Origin: a virus
Virus record (IMG/VR): IMGVR_UViG_3300042312_000318
Span: 1-54,646 of that record
Strand: one strand, 5' to 3'
DNA: 54,646 nt
In this document: positions 14,988 to 23,676 of the stretch, piece by piece
Numbering within the stretch: position 1 is the stretch's first letter
How the letters are laid out: each line of letters starts with the position of its first letter
Notes under the pieces: model-generated
The model's input: only the letters and a program-made list of their open reading frames with translations
Told to the model about the DNA's origin: nothing
The model's database searches: none
Program-made: the position numbers and the translations under genes

Positions 14988-16582
14988 GTGCGCTGGCGGC
15001 CAGCGACCGCCGGGACCGTGAGCGGCTGCTAAAGCTGCTGGAGGAGCGCCGTCGCCGGCTAGCCCGGGACGACCTGAACGCATACTGCAGGTACATCGAG
15101 ATCCCGGGGGCGCCGATCAATGACGAGGACCCCGACTGCGCCGAGTTCTATCGCGATACCGTCACGCCGGCCGAACATCACCAGCTGATCAATCGGACCC
15201 TGATGCGCGTCGAGGCCGGCGAGATGCGCCGGATCATGATCTTCATGCCCCCTGGCTCGGCCAAATCGACCTACGGCACCGTGACCTTTCCGACGTGGTT
15301 CATGGGCCGCAAGCGCGGCCGGCACGTCATCACGACCAGCTACGGCGCCGACCTCGCCCGCAAGTTCGGCCGAAAGTGCCGGCAGATCGCGCGGTCAAAG
15401 GAGTATCGCGAGGTGTTCGGCACCGGCCTCGTGTCGGACAACAAGGCGGCCGACGACTGGGCGCTTGATTCCGGGTCGAGCTTTATGGCGGCCGGTATTG
15501 ATGCCGGCATCACGGGCAACCGCGCCGACGGCATTGTGATCGATGACCCGCTCAAGGGCCGCCAGGACGCCGACAGCGAGACGATCAGGAATCGCATCTG
15601 GGAGGAGTACAAGGCCAGCGTGCGCACCCGTCTAAAGCCGGGCGGGTTTATCCTCATCATCCAGACCCGGTGGCACGAGGACGACATCGCCGGCCGCATC
15701 CTGCCCAAGGACTGGGACGGCGAGTCGGGTTGGGTGACAGCTCAGGATGGCGAAAAATGGTACGTGCTGTGCTTGCAGGCGCAGTGCGAGCGGCAAGATG
15801 ACCCGCTCGGCCGCGAGATCGGCGAATGGTTGTGGACCGACTGGTTCACGCCGGAACACTGGGAGCAGGAACGGCGCACGCAGGGCTCCCGCAACTGGGC
15901 CGCCCTGTACCAGCAGAAGCCGGCGCCCGATGATGGCGGGCTGTGGAAGCTGTCCTGGTTCGGTCGATACAAGGGCCTGCCCGAAGACCGCATCATGGTC
16001 GTCCAGTCCTGGGACACCGCGAACAAGGCGGCCGAGATCAATGACCCCAGCGTATGCACAACCTGGATCGTAAGTCGCCGCGGCAAGTTCATCGCGCACG
16101 TCCTGCGCGAGCGGATGGAGTACCCGGCCCTGCGCCGCACCGCGATCGCCCACGCCAAGGCATGGAACCCGGACGCGGTGCTGATTGAGGACAAGGCCAG
16201 CGGCCAGCAACTTATCCAAGACCTCAAGGACACGACCTCGCTACCCGTGATCGCGATTGAGCCCGAAGGTGACAAGGTCACCCGCGCGAGCGTGGTCAGC
16301 CCGACCATCGAATCGGGTCAGGTGTATCTGCCCGAGGAAGCCGACTGGTTGCTGGATTACGAGATGGAGGTCGGCCGCTTCCCGCTGTCGAAGCACAAGG
16401 ACCAGGTGGATAGCACCTCGCAGGCCCTGCGCTGGATGCAGGACCGCGTGAGCATCACGGGCGTCGCCACGTCAGGCGATCAGCGCGTCGGCTACGGCGC
16501 GGGCGCCTCTACTAGTTCCGGTAGCGCGTTCGGCTTTGGTAGTATCGGCGGCGGCACCGACACCTCGGGATTCATCGTATGA
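14984..16582 (+). CDS. terL: Terminase large subunit
   Basis: 532 residues from GTG 14984. ATPase motifs are Walker A-like FMPPGSAKST and Walker B GIVIDDPLKG, followed by the coupling stretch ILIIQTRWHEDD. The nuclease domain shows VQSWDTANK, VLIEDKASGQ and DQVDSTSQAL, with the aspartates expected of an RNase H fold. A Gly/Ser-rich tail ends the protein. It cuts concatemers and pumps DNA into the prohead. Confidence 0.97.
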   Translation: MSALAASDRRDRERLLKLLEERRRRLARDDLNAYCRYIEIPGAPINDEDPDCAEFYRDTVTPAEHHQLINRTLMRVEAGEMRRIMIFMPPGSAKSTYGTVTFPTWFMGRKRGRHVITTSYGADLARKFGRKCRQIARSKEYREVFGTGLVSDNKAADDWALDSGSSFMAAGIDAGITGNRADGIVIDDPLKGRQDADSETIRNRIWEEYKASVRTRLKPGGFILIIQTRWHEDDIAGRILPKDWDGESGWVTAQDGEKWYVLCLQAQCERQDDPLGREIGEWLWTDWFTPEHWEQERRTQGSRNWAALYQQKPAPDDGGLWKLSWFGRYKGLPEDRIMVVQSWDTANKAAEINDPSVCTTWIVSRRGKFIAHVLRERMEYPALRRTAIAHAKAWNPDAVLIEDKASGQQLIQDLKDTTSLPVIAIEPEGDKVTRASVVSPTIESGQVYLPEEADWLLDYEMEVGRFPLSKHKDQVDSTSQALRWMQDRVSITGVATSGDQRVGYGAGASTSSGSAFGFGSIGGGTDTSGFIV

Positions 16583-18081
16583 CGCAGATCGCCAAGCCGG
16601 TCACCGAAGAGCTGGCGCAGACCGATGCCGCCATCCTCGGCCGGACTATTCTCGGGGCCGCCCCCTACACCGACCTGCTCATCCCGAGCGACACGGTTCT
16701 GGCCCAGAAGGGCCGCGACTACAACGTGTACCGCGAGGTTCTGCGCGACGACCAGTGCAAGGCGACGTTCCAGCAGCGCCGCGACGCGGTGATCGCCTGC
16801 AACTGGGACGTCGAGCCCGGCGGCAAGCGCGCCATCGACAAGGCGGCCGCTCAGTTCATCAAGGAGCAACTGGAGGCCATCGACTTCGACCGGGCGACGA
16901 ACGGCATGCTGCATGGCGTGTGGTACGGCCACGCCGTGGCCGAATGCATGTGGCGCACCGGTGGCCGCTACGTCGAACTTGACCGCATCATCGTGCGCGA
17001 GCGGCACCGCTTCGCCTATGGCGTCGATGGTTCGCTGTGGCTCAATCGCCCCACGGGCTATGCGCAGATGCCCGAGCGCAAGTTCTGGACGCTCAACACC
17101 GGCGCCGATCACGACGACGAGCCCTACGGCCTGGGCCTCGCGCATTACTGCTACTGGCCGGTTTTCTTCAAGCGCAACGACATCAAGTTCTGGCTGGTGT
17201 TCCTGGAGAAATTCGCCTCTCCGACCGTGAAGGGCGCTGCGCCGAAGGCGATCATCGACGACCCGGTCGAGCGCAACAAGGTGCTGGCTCAACTGCGCTC
17301 GTTCGCCCACGACACCGCTATCCTGGTGCCCGAGGGCGTCGAGGTCGGGTTGCTCGAAGCGGCGCGCACCGGCGTCTCGTCCTACGAGGGCCTTTGCAAG
17401 GCGATGGACGCAGCGATCGCGAAGATCGTGCTATCGCAGACCATGACCACGGACAACGGCAGCAGCCGATCCCAGGCCGAGGTTCACGAGGGCGTGCGCG
17501 ACATCGTGGTCAAGTCCGATGCCGACCTGTTGTGCGGTTCGCTGAACCAAGGGCCGGTAAAGTGGCTCACCGAGTGGAATTTCCCCGGCGCGATGCCCCC
17601 GCGCGTATGGCGCAACGTCGAGCCGCCCGAAGACCTGAACAGCCGCGCCGAGCGCGATGCGAAGATTTACGCGCTGGGCTACGAGCCGACCGAGGACTAC
17701 ATCACAGAGACCTACGGCGAGGGCTGGCAGAAAAAGGCCGTGCAGCAAGGCGTTCTGCCCGATCAGCTGGGACAGATCCCGAGCCAGCTGGCCGCCGAGT
17801 TCGCGGAGCTGGGAGCGATCGCCGCGCTGCGCGGCTCCAAGCGTGCCGATCAGCAGCAGATTGCGGATGCCGCCCGCCGGTTCGCCGCCCGCTACGAGGG
17901 CGTGATCGGCGATCGCGTGTCGCAGATCCTCGCCTTCGCCGAGCAGTCCGGCGACTACGTGACCGCGCGCAAGCACCTGGCTGCGATGATGGCCGAGGCA
18001 CCGCCGGCGCAGTCGGTCGAGGCCGTCGCTGATGCCGGCATCCTGTCCCGGCTGCTCGGCTGGTTCCGCGGGCAGCGCTGA
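16579..18081 (+). CDS. Portal protein, Mu gp29-like (DUF935)
   Basis: 500 residues, ATGA overlap with terL. Family signatures visible are LRDDQCKATFQQRRDAVIAC, WPVFFKRNDIKFWLVFLEKFASP, a SQTMTTDNGSSRSQAEVH region and a helical C-terminus. It forms the dodecameric ring through which DNA enters and leaves the head. A Mu-type portal beside a lambda-type capsid shows a mosaic head module. Confidence 0.93.
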   Translation: MTQIAKPVTEELAQTDAAILGRTILGAAPYTDLLIPSDTVLAQKGRDYNVYREVLRDDQCKATFQQRRDAVIACNWDVEPGGKRAIDKAAAQFIKEQLEAIDFDRATNGMLHGVWYGHAVAECMWRTGGRYVELDRIIVRERHRFAYGVDGSLWLNRPTGYAQMPERKFWTLNTGADHDDEPYGLGLAHYCYWPVFFKRNDIKFWLVFLEKFASPTVKGAAPKAIIDDPVERNKVLAQLRSFAHDTAILVPEGVEVGLLEAARTGVSSYEGLCKAMDAAIAKIVLSQTMTTDNGSSRSQAEVHEGVRDIVVKSDADLLCGSLNQGPVKWLTEWNFPGAMPPRVWRNVEPPEDLNSRAERDAKIYALGYEPTEDYITETYGEGWQKKAVQQGVLPDQLGQIPSQLAAEFAELGAIAALRGSKRADQQQIADAARRFAARYEGVIGDRVSQILAFAEQSGDYVTARKHLAAMMAEAPPAQSVEAVADAGILSRLLGWFRGQR

Positions 18082-18089
18082 GCGTCGCC

Positions 18090-19901
18090 GTGAAGATCGG
18101 CGCCCTGCTCGAATTCCTAGACTCGCCGATCACGATCGGCTGGGACACGAAGCCGAAGGACGCGCTCGCGTTCCTGCGTTCGCGCGGGCTTTCCGAGTTG
18201 TTCAGCTACGCCGACATGGTGGGCGAGGAGCGCGCGGCCGCGTCCGTGATCGCGAAGATGATGGACACGGACCTCCTGGCGACCGTGCACCAAAGCCTGA
18301 TCGATGCAGCGGAGCGCGGCACGCCGTATCAGGAGTGGGCGCGCAGCATCACGCCGATGCTGCAGGAAAAGGGATGGTGGGGCCGGCGCGAAGTCATCGA
18401 CCCGGCCACAGGCCTCAAGGTCACCGCGCAACTGGGGGCACCATACCGCCTGCAGACGATCTTTCGGACCAACATGCAGACGGCCTACGCCGTGGGCATG
18501 TGGCAGCAGATCGCCGCCCAGGCCCAAGACGCGCCCTACCTGCTGTACGATGCCGTGGACGATCACCGCACGCGGCCTGATCACGCGGCGTGGGATGGCA
18601 CGGTGCTGCCCGTGTCGCATCCCTGGTGGCGCACGCACACCCCGCCGAACGGCTGGAATTGCCGTTGCAGTATCATCCAACTGTCTAAAGACGACCTGGA
18701 CGACCTCGGCCTGCAGGTCACGGCCGTGCCGGCGCAGGGCACCTACGACTGGACGAACCCGCGCACTGGCAAAGTCGAGCGCATCCCGCTCGGCATCGAT
18801 CCGGGGTTTGACCACAACCCGGGCGCGAAGCGGCTGGAGGAGTTGCGCCGGCTCGCGGGCGAGAAGATTGAGGCGCTGCCCGCGGAGATCCGCGAGGCTG
18901 GGCGGGAGGGGCTGCGGGCGGCGCAGCGCACGGCCGACCTGCAGTTCAATGCGTCAACCGCTGCCGGCGCCTGGCACGTCAAGTCGTGGCGCGGCGCGCA
19001 GGAATGGCTGATGCCCATCGTCGTGCGCGAGCAGGCGGTGAACGTGACCACGCTCCCCGGTGGCGCCTATGCGACCTTCGGCTCGTCGGTCAACATGCCG
19101 CCGGCCTACACGACCGCGAGCCTTGAACACCTCGCGACTTGGCGCCACAAGTTCGGCCACATCCTCGACGTGCGCATCGGCAGCCTGGCCAGCTCGGGCG
19201 GCACACGAGCGCTTGGCCGCGTCTCGGCCGGCGATGCGTTTACCAATGCGATGCGCGCCGATGCCCGCGACCTGATTAAACAGGCGCACATGGGCGGGGC
19301 GAAGGACATGCCGAAGCGTGCGGAGCTGGTCGAGACCTACCGCCGCCTGCAGCCGACCCTGATCGACATGACGCCCGAGGGCCGGCGCGAGTACCTGCAG
19401 CAGCGTGCCGGCGCCCTGGGCATTGATCTCGCCGCGCTCCGCGCCGAACTCAAGGCCAACAGCGCTGCCCTGTTCGACACGCTGGCCGGCGACATCCGCA
19501 TGGCGCGGATTCTGGAGGCGATCGAGCGGCGAGACGTTGAGCGCTTCGTCGCCGAGGCCGCGGGCATGGACACCACGGGTCAGCTGGTCGGTGCATCTGT
19601 CGATGATCGCCGCGCGCACTTCATCGCCGTCCGCGACAGTTGGAACAAGGGTATGCTCGGATCGTTCGCCGACCTGATCGGTGCCGCGACCCGCAACAAA
19701 CTGGCGAGCGTCGGGGCCGGCTTCCCCGGCCACACAGAGGCCTACTACCGTAAGCGCGCGGGCTTCGGACAGCAAACCGAGGCGTTCGCGAACCTGACGG
19801 CGTCCGCCGGTGCGCCGAGCGCGCTGTGGTGGGAGCTGGCCCGGCGCTTTTTCCCGCGCATGGCGCGCGAGTTCGAGAGGATTGTTCGCAATGGCGACTG
19901 A
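18090..19901 (+). CDS. MuF head morphogenesis protein with large C-terminal zincin-like domain
   Basis: 603 residues from GTG 18090. The MuF/SPP1 gp7 core is at about 125-200 (YRLQTIFRTNMQTAYAVGMW, YDAVDDHRTRPDHAAWDG, PNGWNCRCSI). About 300 residues follow that plain MuF proteins lack. This extension contains WRHKFGHILD, with the HxxxH of a zinc protease at His353/His357 but Lys354 where Glu is expected, and TEAFANL near the C-terminus, a possible third ligand. MuF proteins are known to carry toxin or effector domains. Catalysis here is doubtful because the Glu is missing. Confidence 0.85.
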   Translation: MKIGALLEFLDSPITIGWDTKPKDALAFLRSRGLSELFSYADMVGEERAAASVIAKMMDTDLLATVHQSLIDAAERGTPYQEWARSITPMLQEKGWWGRREVIDPATGLKVTAQLGAPYRLQTIFRTNMQTAYAVGMWQQIAAQAQDAPYLLYDAVDDHRTRPDHAAWDGTVLPVSHPWWRTHTPPNGWNCRCSIIQLSKDDLDDLGLQVTAVPAQGTYDWTNPRTGKVERIPLGIDPGFDHNPGAKRLEELRRLAGEKIEALPAEIREAGREGLRAAQRTADLQFNASTAAGAWHVKSWRGAQEWLMPIVVREQAVNVTTLPGGAYATFGSSVNMPPAYTTASLEHLATWRHKFGHILDVRIGSLASSGGTRALGRVSAGDAFTNAMRADARDLIKQAHMGGAKDMPKRAELVETYRRLQPTLIDMTPEGRREYLQQRAGALGIDLAALRAELKANSAALFDTLAGDIRMARILEAIERRDVERFVAEAAGMDTTGQLVGASVDDRRAHFIAVRDSWNKGMLGSFADLIGAATRNKLASVGAGFPGHTEAYYRKRAGFGQQTEAFANLTASAGAPSALWWELARRFFPRMAREFERIVRNGD

Positions 19902-20076
19902 GGCTTTCGCTGCCCTCATGGGGCGCTACATTGATGCTTTCGGGCAGGCTCCGCTTCACGTCATCGGCATGGATGACGACACGCTCGCCGGGCTCATGAC
20001 CGAGGCCCTGGACAGGGGCCGGCCGATCTCAGAAGAGGACTACGACCGCGACCTGCCCGAGGGCGCGGATCGCTGA
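19891..20076 (+). CDS. Small acidic hypothetical protein
   Basis: 61 residues, overlapping the MuF stop by 11 bases. It has a helical N-terminus (TEAFAALMGRYIDAFG) and an acidic C-terminus (SEEDYDRDLPEGADR). It is the last plus-strand gene before the antisense cluster and ends five bases from the convergent gene. Function unknown. Confidence 0.68.
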   Translation: MATEAFAALMGRYIDAFGQAPLHVIGMDDDTLAGLMTEALDRGRPISEEDYDRDLPEGADR

Positions 20077-20080
20077 TCGG

Positions 20081-20374
20081 TCAGTCCTCGTCGTCCTGGC
20101 GCACGGGGTTCGGCGGCAGCAGGCGCTTCCGCGGCACGGGCGGCACGTCGAACCCGAGCGCGCGACACATATCATCGAAGGTCTCGGCCTCGTCCGTCGG
20201 CAACCAAGTACGCACGCCGATCGCCAGCTTGCGCACGCGCTCCGGCGACGGCCCAGCATGTTCGCTCGGCGTGTGGCCGCTGGCCGGCCATCGCCAAGAC
20301 ACAGCGGGGCGCGGCAGGAACATCACCGCGGCGATGATCGCACCGAATACCGCGATATAGACGATCTCGTGCAT
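20081..20374 (-). CDS. Membrane-anchored hypothetical protein
   Basis: 97 residues, AAGGAA seven bases before the ATG. One N-terminal transmembrane helix (IVYIAVFGAIIAAVMFLPR) is followed by a soluble Pro-rich domain (LPTDEAETFDDMCRALGFDV). It is the last gene of the antisense cluster and convergent with the head operon. Family not recognised. Confidence 0.72.
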   Translation of the reverse strand: MHEIVYIAVFGAIIAAVMFLPRPAVSWRWPASGHTPSEHAGPSPERVRKLAIGVRTWLPTDEAETFDDMCRALGFDVPPVPRKRLLPPNPVRQDDED

Positions 20375-20556
20375 GGAATTTCCTTTCGCTTTTCTGCTGC
20401 GTATTCACCCTCACGAATGCGGCCGGCCCTCTCCGCGAGGGTAGCCTGTCGGGGCTGGTTAGGGACCGACATCCCGTATCCAACCGCATGCGTGAAGATG
20501 CTTAGAAGGTGCCCGGCATCTTGGGACCGGGCACCCATTGCAATGTGTTGCGTCAT
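20323..20556 (-). CDS. Candidate small protein with coupled 4-codon leader
   Basis: 77 residues. A strong AGGAG precedes a mini-frame encoding only MKDE (20570-20556), whose stop overlaps this ATG. The N-terminal part contains the hairpin at 20508-20535, and the 3' end overlaps the next gene by 52 bases. The sequence is low in hydrophobicity and unrecognised, so coding is uncertain; the region may instead be a leader for the membrane protein downstream. Confidence 0.4.
   Translation of the reverse strand: MTQHIAMGARSQDAGHLLSIFTHAVGYGMSVPNQPRQATLAERAGRIREGEYAAEKRKEIPCTRSSISRYSVRSSPR
20508..20535. other. Strong hairpin
   Basis: GGTGCCCGG and CCGGGCACC form a perfect 9-bp stem with a 10-base loop. 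There is no T-run on either side, so it is probably not an intrinsic terminator. A related stem (TGCCCGG/CCGGGCA) sits directly before the ribosome-binding site at 24328, suggesting a recurring leader structure in this cluster. Confidence 0.55.
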
Positions 20557-20739
20557 TCGTCTTTCATCGCGATCTCCTGCTGTGCTCTTTAGGGGGTCGG
20601 ACTCGGGCCGGTGCTGCTATCGACTTCTATCCGGCTTGATTGGATTCCCGACGTGTGGGACCTGACTGAAACAACCCACTCCGTACCGCTCGCCCGTCAC
20701 TACGCATCAGCCTGCGCATTCCGAATCCGCCCCCCTAAA

Positions 20740-20763
20740 GACGCCACGATGGGGCGTGGCGTC
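20740..20763 (-). terminator. Possible weak terminator of the antisense operon; gap 20557-20839 otherwise empty
   Basis: GACGCCAC/GTGGCGTC forms an 8-bp stem followed on the minus strand by TTTAGG, a poor U-tract. It lies 77 bases after the stop of the 21181-20840 gene. The 283-base gap 20557-20839 shows no other convincing gene, apart from the short MKDE leader next to 20556. Confidence 0.35.
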
Positions 20764-20839
20764 CCTTGCTCTCTGCATGTTGCGGCGCTCATGCTGGCCG
20801 TTACGGTGTCTTCGGCGCTCTCCTTGGGATAAGTCGGGA

Positions 20840-21181
20840 TTACAGCGATTGCGCGTATTCTTTCAAATCTTCCCATGCAGCCGGACTGTGGTCGTACCAT
20901 CTGTCGCCTTCAAGATACCAATGCTGGCTGCCTTCGTCGTAATGGATACTCAGCTTGACCGCTCGGCCTTGCACATAATCGAGGCGTATTTTCTTGTGAT
21001 CGGTGAGCTTTGCTTCGTCAGCACTGGCTAAAATCCAGCTAAGCTCATCTTCTGGGATGGGGCCGGGCATGAAATGGAGAATTCCCATCCCCTGCGGCTT
21101 GGACAGGTCGAATGCCTTCGCGATGACCTTCGGGAGATTCTCGCGGTTGATCTGGATTCGTGTTGCTGTTTGTGTGCTCAT
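20840..21181 (-). CDS. Hypothetical protein, 113 aa
   Basis: Soluble, with a mixed charged and aromatic composition. The C-terminal half is Trp-rich (QHWYLEGDRWYDHSPAAWEDL), the N-terminal half helical (RENLPKVIAKAFDLSKPQG). It belongs to the antisense cluster, 56 bases downstream of its neighbour. No known domain was recognised. Confidence 0.72.
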   Translation of the reverse strand: MSTQTATRIQINRENLPKVIAKAFDLSKPQGMGILHFMPGPIPEDELSWILASADEAKLTDHKKIRLDYVQGRAVKLSIHYDEGSQHWYLEGDRWYDHSPAAWEDLKEYAQSL

Positions 21182-21237
21182 ATCGCCCTCACTGGTTGGA
21201 ATAAGTGTCTAGATTGACGGCTGCGGCCGGCCATTTC

Positions 21238-21513
21238 TCAATGGTTAACCCTCCCGGGCTCTGTTGGGGCGGATGCCTCCGAATCGTCGCTGCCCAGGTG
21301 CAGCTTGAACTTCGGCAACTCGCCCGGCTTCGCGCGCCGGACTTCGAACGCCTCGACGGCGTTAACCCATGGTCGCCCCGCGCTGTCCTGGGTCATGATG
21401 TCGTAGCGCACGGAGCCGCCGAGCTTCATGTGCGTTTCGACGACATAGCCGATCGCCGACGGGGTTTCGGACACGCGGACGACGGGCGTCCCGGGTAGAT
21501 AGTAGTCGGCCAT
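21238..21513 (-). CDS. Hypothetical protein, 91 aa
   Basis: Beta-rich and soluble: MADYYLPGTPVVRVSE, GYVVETHMKLGGSVRYDIMTQ, then a basic and Pro-rich C-terminus. It begins two bases after the KTSC gene stop, indicating one transcript. Function unknown. Confidence 0.72.
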   Translation of the reverse strand: MADYYLPGTPVVRVSETPSAIGYVVETHMKLGGSVRYDIMTQDSAGRPWVNAVEAFEVRRAKPGELPKFKLHLGSDDSEASAPTEPGRVNH

Positions 21514-21515
21514 AC

Positions 21516-21776
21516 TTAGGCGTCCTCGGCGATGCGCGCGTAGCGGAACTTGCCTGGATACGGCTTGATGTGGCGGTAGAAGTGCGAGCCCATCGACTCG
21601 GCATCGCGGAACGCAGCCCAGTCCTCGGGCGACACGTCGTCGTAGTGGTAGAGCGATCCGGGCGAGTCGCCCTTGCCCTTGAACCGGATCGCGAGGGTCC
21701 GGCTGTCGGCGTCGTAGCCGATGGCGGCAATCTGCGAGGAATCGACGGGGGTAAGCGGGATATTGGGGTAGGACAT
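21516..21776 (-). CDS. KTSC-domain protein
   Basis: 86 residues. The pattern SSQIAAIGYDADSRTLAIRF, then YHYDDVSPEDWAAF, then SMGSHFYRHIKPYPGKFRY matches the KTSC domain, a small beta-rich domain found alone in phages and fused to other domains in bacteria. Its biochemical role is not established. The gene is mid-operon in the antisense cluster. Confidence 0.85.
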   Translation of the reverse strand: MSYPNIPLTPVDSSQIAAIGYDADSRTLAIRFKGKGDSPGSLYHYDDVSPEDWAAFRDAESMGSHFYRHIKPYPGKFRYARIAEDA

Positions 21777-21815
21777 ATTGGCCTCGTGGTGTGCGGCTTC
21801 GCCGCGGTGGGTGAA

Positions 21816-22106
21816 TCAGGGCCGCTTATTCGCTTTGATCGCGAGCAGCTTCTGCGTCATTTCGACAGCCATCTGTTTTCCGTCGTGGCGGTCGGGGTGG
21901 CACAGCAATAACAACTTTCGCGGGTCATCGTCCGATAGCGATGGGTCGCCATGGACAATTCGCGCGCTTACAAGGAACCTTTCCCCGCCGAGATTATTGA
22001 TCCGCCCGACGAGCTTGTTCCATTCTTCCAATAGGCCTTTAAAAGCCGCGATTAGAGCGGAGTGCTCGGCACGTAGGCGATCGTACTTTGCAGACGAAGT
22101 CAGCAT
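21816..22106 (-). CDS. Coiled-coil protein with J-domain-like HPD motif
   Basis: 96 residues from ATG 22106, which overlaps the previous stop (TGATG). An N-terminal helix (KYDRLRAEHSALIAAFKGLL) is followed by RKLLLLCHPDRHDGKQ and MTQKLLAIK, the HPD-centred segment seen in a family of phage DnaJ-like proteins. The HPD tripeptide stimulates Hsp70 ATPase activity in true J-proteins, so it may recruit host DnaK. The full J-domain is not complete. Confidence 0.7.
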   Translation of the reverse strand: MLTSSAKYDRLRAEHSALIAAFKGLLEEWNKLVGRINNLGGERFLVSARIVHGDPSLSDDDPRKLLLLCHPDRHDGKQMAVEMTQKLLAIKANKRP

Positions 22107-22582
22107 CACCCAGCCTCGGCGCCGCGCACCATGGTCCGGTCTAGGGATTCAATCGCGGCCACCGCCAGCGCGGCGATTTTCACCATTCGCTCACGGTAAT
22201 TGAGCGCTATGGGATAGTGGGAAAGTGCTGCATAGCTGGCCTGTTTGTCGATAAGCTTCAGCCAGTCAGCAAAGGTGTTGGCATTGTCGTTCTCGGAACC
22301 GCCCCACTGCCGGTCCTGGCGCACGCGCTCGGCGATCACCTCGTCGTACACCGTCGGATAGGCCCGCGTGACCGATCCATCTTCCGCGTTCACGATGAAC
22401 GCCGGCGGCTCCGTCGCACCCTGCAGTGCCACGACGACGGGCTTGAGCAGCAGGTTTGCGTCGCAGGCCTTGATTGCCTCGCGCGTGGTCTGGACGACTA
22501 GCCGCGGCTGGCCATCGTCGTCGTCGCCGATCTCGATCAGTTGGCCATGGATGGCGAAGGGGAGCAGGTTCTCGTTGGGCAT
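22106..22582 (-). CDS. MazG/DUF550-like putative nucleotide pyrophosphohydrolase
   Basis: 158 residues. The C-terminal half reads YDEVIAERVRQDRQWGG, then NTFADWLKLIDKQASYA, then ERMVKIAALAVAAIESLDR. This resembles phage proteins of the DUF550 type, grouped with dNTP pyrophosphohydrolases. The N-terminal half is beta-rich and may be a separate domain. It could adjust nucleotide pools. The substrate cannot be inferred. Confidence 0.6.
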   Translation of the reverse strand: MPNENLLPFAIHGQLIEIGDDDDGQPRLVVQTTREAIKACDANLLLKPVVVALQGATEPPAFIVNAEDGSVTRAYPTVYDEVIAERVRQDRQWGGSENDNANTFADWLKLIDKQASYAALSHYPIALNYRERMVKIAALAVAAIESLDRTMVRGAEAG

Positions 22583-22727
22583 GCGTGCGTTCTCAGAGGG
22601 ACGCCCCCGCCGCGGTCGGGGGCCGGGTGTCTACGCTACAGCCGCCACGGTCGGCTGCGCGGGGTACGGGCTGGAGAAGCCCGGCACGGGTGACGACTTG
22701 GCGGCCCCGCGTCGGCCTGGGGATGGG

Positions 22728-23117
22728 TTACGACGCTTCGTTCGCCTGGCTGCTGTAGCCGATCGCGTCGAGGCCGTAGGGCTCGGACGACGCCGGTTTG
22801 TAGGCCATGTAGTCGCCGACCACAAGGTAAAACGGCTCGCCCTCGCCCTCGGCTATGTGGGTCATGTCGAGCTTATTCAGATTTCCCTGGCTGTCGATCA
22901 GATAAAGATCGAGGCCGGCACCCGGCGGCACTCGCTGCCCGTTGGGCGCGGTCAGCATCATGCCGATGCGAGTGGGTACGTTCGCAAACGGATTCACGCC
23001 GCCGGCGGCGAGCTGCGGTGCAACGCGGAACGGGGCAGACCATGTCTCGGCAGTCGTCGGCGCAATAATGGGCGCGGCGAGCGCCGAGGGCTGTATGGGA
23101 TTTGGCGGTGGCAGCAT
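22728..23117 (-). CDS. Hypothetical protein, 129 aa
   Basis: The N-terminal third is Pro/Ala-rich and probably disordered (LPPPNPIQPSALAAPIIAP). The rest is a compact beta-rich segment (RIGMMLTAPNGQRVPPGAGL, EGEPFYLVVGDYMAYKPA). It lies in the antisense cluster between two gaps of 41 and 145 bases; the larger (22583-22727) holds a G/C-rich hairpin and no clear gene. Function unknown. Confidence 0.65.
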   Translation of the reverse strand: MLPPPNPIQPSALAAPIIAPTTAETWSAPFRVAPQLAAGGVNPFANVPTRIGMMLTAPNGQRVPPGAGLDLYLIDSQGNLNKLDMTHIAEGEGEPFYLVVGDYMAYKPASSEPYGLDAIGYSSQANEAS

Positions 23118-23158
23118 CGGGTGTTTCCTCAGTTGTGGCCCGGGTTTTCCGGGCGGGC

Positions 23159-23326
23159 TTATTTGGCGCCGGAGACGGCACCGATGACCAGCAGCAGCCA
23201 GAACGCATAAACGGCGAGGAAGCCGGCCAAGTCGCGGGCTGTAAAGCTGGGGTTCGGGTTGGCGCGGCGCGCGGCCTGGATCAGAGGCAGCAGCCAGCGC
23301 GGGCGGCGGATGGCCTTGGCGGTCAT
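23159..23326 (-). CDS. Small single-pass membrane protein
   Basis: 55 residues; ATGA overlap with the HTH gene. A basic amphipathic N-terminus (TAKAIRRPRWLLPLIQAARR) precedes one transmembrane helix (LAGFLAVYAFWLLLVIGAVSG). Overlap and codon use support it. It is one of several small membrane proteins outside the lysis region. Confidence 0.7.
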   Translation of the reverse strand: MTAKAIRRPRWLLPLIQAARRANPNPSFTARDLAGFLAVYAFWLLLVIGAVSGAK

Positions 23327-23676
23327 GGGGCGCGGTCCGTAAGCGTTTGAGCGATTCGACCTTTTTGATTCTTGCGGCCTCTTGCGGCCTTTGGTTTTCG
23401 CCTTTCGCTTATCGGCAAAGAATCCGCGGGCCGGAGAATCGTCATAAGCATGGTGCGAATGCCAGCCCCCACCTCGGGGCCACGCTTCATATTCACCTGC
23501 ATTGCTAAGCCTGCTTTCTCGGCTCGTTCGATATAGCGGTAGGTTGTGGCTCGGCCCAGCCCGAGGTCTTGACTAATCTGCTCTGGCCTTATCCATCCGC
23601 CGTTGGCTTGTGTCGGAGAAAGCACATAAAGCAGGAATTCAATCCACTTTTCTTGAGACACGGTCCGCTTCATCAT
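23323..23676 (-). CDS. Helix-turn-helix protein with basic tail
   Basis: 117 residues, ATGA overlap upstream. The winged helix (GGWIRPEQISQDLGLGRATTYRYIERAEKAGL) is typical of replication or regulatory HTH domains. The C-terminus is strongly basic (ERRKPKAARGRKNQKGR). It probably binds DNA. Its place in the antisense operon suggests regulation of this cluster or of overlapping late transcription, without direct evidence. Confidence 0.75.
   Translation of the reverse strand: MMKRTVSQEKWIEFLLYVLSPTQANGGWIRPEQISQDLGLGRATTYRYIERAEKAGLAMQVNMKRGPEVGAGIRTMLMTILRPADSLPISERRKPKAARGRKNQKGRIAQTLTDRAP

Noticed and set aside
17037-18032. Long Arg-rich frame opposite in phase to the portal
   Set aside because: Shadow frame from high GC at third positions; portal motifs lie in the other frame.
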